This document shows positions 61,991-64,000 of a stretch of DNA of 64,000 nt, piece by piece (positions within the stretch are counted from its first letter, which is position 1; each line of letters starts with the position of its first letter). Position numbers and translations under genes: made by a program. The notes under the pieces were generated by a model. The model was not told where the DNA came from. It worked only from the letters and a program-made list of their open reading frames with translations, and did not search any database. The stretch comes from Neomegalonema perideroedes DSM 15528 (GTDB lineage: Bacteria; Pseudomonadota; Alphaproteobacteria; Rhodobacterales; Rhodobacteraceae): NCBI RefSeq assembly GCF_000374145.1, contig NZ_KB893653.1, positions 1,225,923 to 1,289,922 on the forward strand. Direction: 5' to 3'.

Positions 61991-62584
61991 TCAGGCGCTC
62001 CCCGCCAGATATTTCAGGGCGACGAAACCGCCGACCACCAGAATCGTGAAGATCGTGGCGACCAGAGTCAGGCGCTTTTCGATAAAGGCGCGCACCGGCT
62101 CTCCGAACCACCAGATCAGGGCGCAGGGAATATAGAACCTCGTGGCGCGGGCGAGAAGGCTCGCCCAGATGAAATCGAAGAGATTCATGCTCATGGCGCC
62201 CGAGGCCACCGTCACCACCTTGAAGGGGATGGGCGTGAAGCCGCCCGCCAGAATCACCGCCCAGATTCCATTGCGGTCGTAGAAGGCCCGGAACTCCTCG
62301 AATTTCGCGCCCGCTCCGTAAAAATCGAGGATCTTCATGCCCCATGTGTCGAAGAGCGCCGCCCCGATCCAATAGCCGAAGAGCCCCCCCAGCACCGAGG
62401 CCAGAACCGCCACCGTCCCGATCCGCCAAATGCGTTTGGGCTGAGCCAGCGCCATGGGAATCAGCAGCACGTCGGGCGGGATGGGAAAGAAGGAGCTCTC
62501 CGCGAAGGAGACTCCCGCCAGAGCAGGCAGGGCGCGGGGCCCTTCGGCCTGCTTCATGGTCCAGTCGTAAAGGCGACGCAGCAT
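61991..62584 (-). CDS. YqaA/DedA-like (VTT-domain) membrane protein
   Basis: A 197-residue inner-membrane protein of the SNARE-associated/VTT superfamily: FFPIPPDVLLIPMAL, GYWIGAALFDTWG, AVILAGGFTPIPFKVVTVASGAM. The YqaA group are small DedA relatives; DedA proteins are undecaprenyl-phosphate or lipid flippases, but the YqaA function is not established. The start codon follows directly after the purN stop. Confidence 0.88.
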   Translation of the reverse strand: MLRRLYDWTMKQAEGPRALPALAGVSFAESSFFPIPPDVLLIPMALAQPKRIWRIGTVAVLASVLGGLFGYWIGAALFDTWGMKILDFYGAGAKFEEFRAFYDRNGIWAVILAGGFTPIPFKVVTVASGAMSMNLFDFIWASLLARATRFYIPCALIWWFGEPVRAFIEKRLTLVATIFTILVVGGFVALKYLAGSA

Positions 62585-63226
62585 TCAGGATTCCGCGAGA
62601 TCGGCGCGAAGGACGACCGGCTCGCCAAGGACGCGTTCGCCCTGAACGCTCAGGCGACCGGAGGCGAAGCGCCTCAGAACCTCCGGATAGAGCCGATGCT
62701 CCTGCGCCAGCACCCGCGCGCCGAGGCTCTCGGCCGTGTCGCCGGGCAGAGCCGGAACGGCGGCCTGTCCGAGGATCGGCCCCTCGTCCATGGCGGGGCG
62801 CACAAGATGCACCGTGCAGCCATGCCATAAAACCCCCGCCTCAAGCGCCCGCTCATGCGTATGGAGGCCCTTGAAGCTCGGCAGAAGCGCGGGGTGGATG
62901 TTGAGGATCGCGTCCGGCCAAGCCTCGACGAACCAAGGCGTCAGCAGGCGCATATAGCCCGCGAAGGCGAGGATCTCCGCCCCCGCTTCGCGCAGCTTGG
63001 CGTCGAGCGCGCGCTCATGGGCCTCACGGTCGCCTTTGAAGGGGCGATGATCCACGGACTCGGCGCGCAGCCCCGCCGCGCGGGCCTTCTCCAGCCCCCC
63101 GGCCTCGGGATTATTGGCGAGGACGAGGGCGATCTCGAAAGGAGCTTCGGGCTCGGCGGCGGCGCGGATCAGCGCCTCCATGTTCGAGCCGCGCCCCGAA
63201 ATCAGGATTCCGATCCGCCGTTTCAC
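62585..63226 (-). CDS. purN: Phosphoribosylglycinamide formyltransferase
   Basis: Adds the C8 formyl group from 10-formyl-THF to GAR, purine step 3. The 213-residue protein has [48 protein letters not shown] (catalytic H and formyl site) and [19 protein letters not shown] with D. The start is GTG at 63226, overlapping the purM stop as GTGA, as expected for translational coupling. Confidence 0.96.
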   Translation of the reverse strand: MKRRIGILISGRGSNMEALIRAAAEPEAPFEIALVLANNPEAGGLEKARAAGLRAESVDHRPFKGDREAHERALDAKLREAGAEILAFAGYMRLLTPWFVEAWPDAILNIHPALLPSFKGLHTHERALEAGVLWHGCTVHLVRPAMDEGPILGQAAVPALPGDTAESLGARVLAQEHRLYPEVLRRFASGRLSVQGERVLGEPVVLRADLAES

Positions 63227-64000
63227 GCTTCGGCCTCGCGATAGACCACGCCCGCCGCGCCCGCCGGACGGGGAATCATGCGGCCGATCTCGAAGACCGT
63301 CTCGCCTTCGGCGGTCAGCAGCGCCCGCAGAGCTTCGGCGCGGGCCGGATCGACGATCAGCGTCAGCCCGATCCCCGAATTGAAGACGCGCAGCATCTCC
63401 TCCGGATCGACGTCGCCGGTCTGCTGAAGCCAGTCGAAGACGGGCGGACGGCTCCAGCTTCCAAGTCGGATCTCGGCGCTCAGCGCCTCGCCGTAGACGC
63501 GGGGGACGTTCTCCGTCAGGCCGCCGCCGGTGATATGGGCCACGGCCTTCACGCCGCCCGCCTTGATCGCCGCGAGGGTCGATTTGACGTAGATGCGGGT
63601 GGGGGTCAGCAGAGCCTCGCCGAGGCTCCGGCCCGGAGCGAAGGGGGCGGGCGCCTCCCAGCCGAGGCCCGAGCGCTCGACGATCTTGCGCGCCAGCGAA
63701 AAGCCGTTGGAATGGACGCCCGAAGAGCCCAGCCCAAGGATCACGTCCCCGGCGCGGAGCTCGACGGGCAGCAGAGCGTCGCGGGCCACGGCGCCCACGG
63801 TGAAGCCCGCGAGGTCGTAGTCGCCTTTCTGATAAAGCCCCGGCATTTCGGCGGTCTCGCCGCCGATCAGAGCGCATCCGGCTTCGGCGCAGCCTTTGGC
63901 GATCCCCTCGACCACGGCGCGGGCGGCGGCCACGTCGAGCTTGCCGGTCGCGTAATAATCTAGGAAGAACAAAGGCGTCGCGCCCTGAGCCACCAGATCG
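63223..64000 (-). CDS. purM: Phosphoribosylformylglycinamidine cyclo-ligase, C-terminal part (cut by window end)
   Basis: Makes aminoimidazole ribotide in purine step 5. The visible 258 residues run from [22 protein letters not shown] through [37 protein letters not shown] and [11 protein letters not shown], all PurM signatures. The N-terminal part is beyond the right edge. First gene of purM-purN-yqaA-dsbB. Confidence 0.96.
   Translation of the reverse strand, partial: DLVAQGATPLFFLDYYATGKLDVAAARAVVEGIAKGCAEAGCALIGGETAEMPGLYQKGDYDLAGFTVGAVARDALLPVELRAGDVILGLGSSGVHSNGFSLARKIVERSGLGWEAPAPFAPGRSLGEALLTPTRIYVKSTLAAIKAGGVKAVAHITGGGLTENVPRVYGEALSAEIRLGSWSRPPVFDWLQQTGDVDPEEMLRVFNSGIGLTLIVDPARAEALRALLTAEGETVFEIGRMIPRPAGAAGVVYREAEA

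Overview
The window is GC-rich chromosomal DNA with densely packed genes, short gaps and GC-rich hairpin terminators. Gene content points to an alphaproteobacterium, probably close to Rhodobacterales: an HemB of the Mg-type (Zn cysteines replaced by D/A/D), the order ftsE-ftsX-plsC with a divergent MJ0042 zinc-ribbon gene, a tamA-tamB pair, and many LIV-type ABC and FAD-enzyme genes. The species cannot be named from the sequence. No insertion sequence, prophage, CRISPR array or rRNA operon was seen.

1-5 kb: the 5' part of a probable ureE, an AEC-family permease, metG, and hemB translationally coupled to a phosphodiester-glycosidase-like exported protein. 5-9 kb: three consecutive outer-membrane beta-barrel genes, two of them paralogues with low-complexity N-terminal linkers. 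9-16.6 kb: mfd, a small I78-type inhibitor lipoprotein, a small proline-rich exported protein, rlmJ, a CAP-domain protein and purA. 16.7-22.4 kb: a comM/yifB-type AAA protein, an M29 aminopeptidase, an M14 metallopeptidase and a solitary DNA cytosine-5 methyltransferase whose 3' end overlaps the M14 gene. 22.8-25.1 kb: a TonB-dependent receptor of haem type.

25.4-34.4 kb looks like one catabolic locus: mmsA, a LysR regulator, and a divergent six-gene operon with a LIV-type ABC importer (binding protein, two ATPases, two permeases) and a GMC flavin oxidoreductase. A perfect 8-5-8 inverted repeat lies between lysR and the operon. The combination GMC dehydrogenase + MmsA + LysR matches the known 3-hydroxypropionate (beta-hydroxyacid) degradation set, here with its own importer; this is an inference.

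34.5-38.4 kb: LysE exporter, SDR-DoxX fusion, DUF2269 membrane protein, tRNA-Ser(GGA) and dusA. 38.6-49.8 kb: tamA-tamB, where TamB is 3014 residues, more than twice the usual size, because of about eleven tandem units of about 141 residues; the TamA has an apparent lipobox. This is the most unusual system in the window. 50-54 kb: folD, the ftsE-ftsX-plsC operon and a zinc-ribbon protein. 54-64 kb: a PAS_5 protein, an FAD-linked hydroxyacid dehydrogenase, gltX, gltA, a GNAT enzyme, an HNH endonuclease, and a tight purM-purN-yqaA-dsbB cluster cut by the window end.

Three copies of a bipartite palindromic repeat (34.4, 38.5 and 54.1 kb) begin at the stop codon of the gene upstream, in the orientation of that gene.
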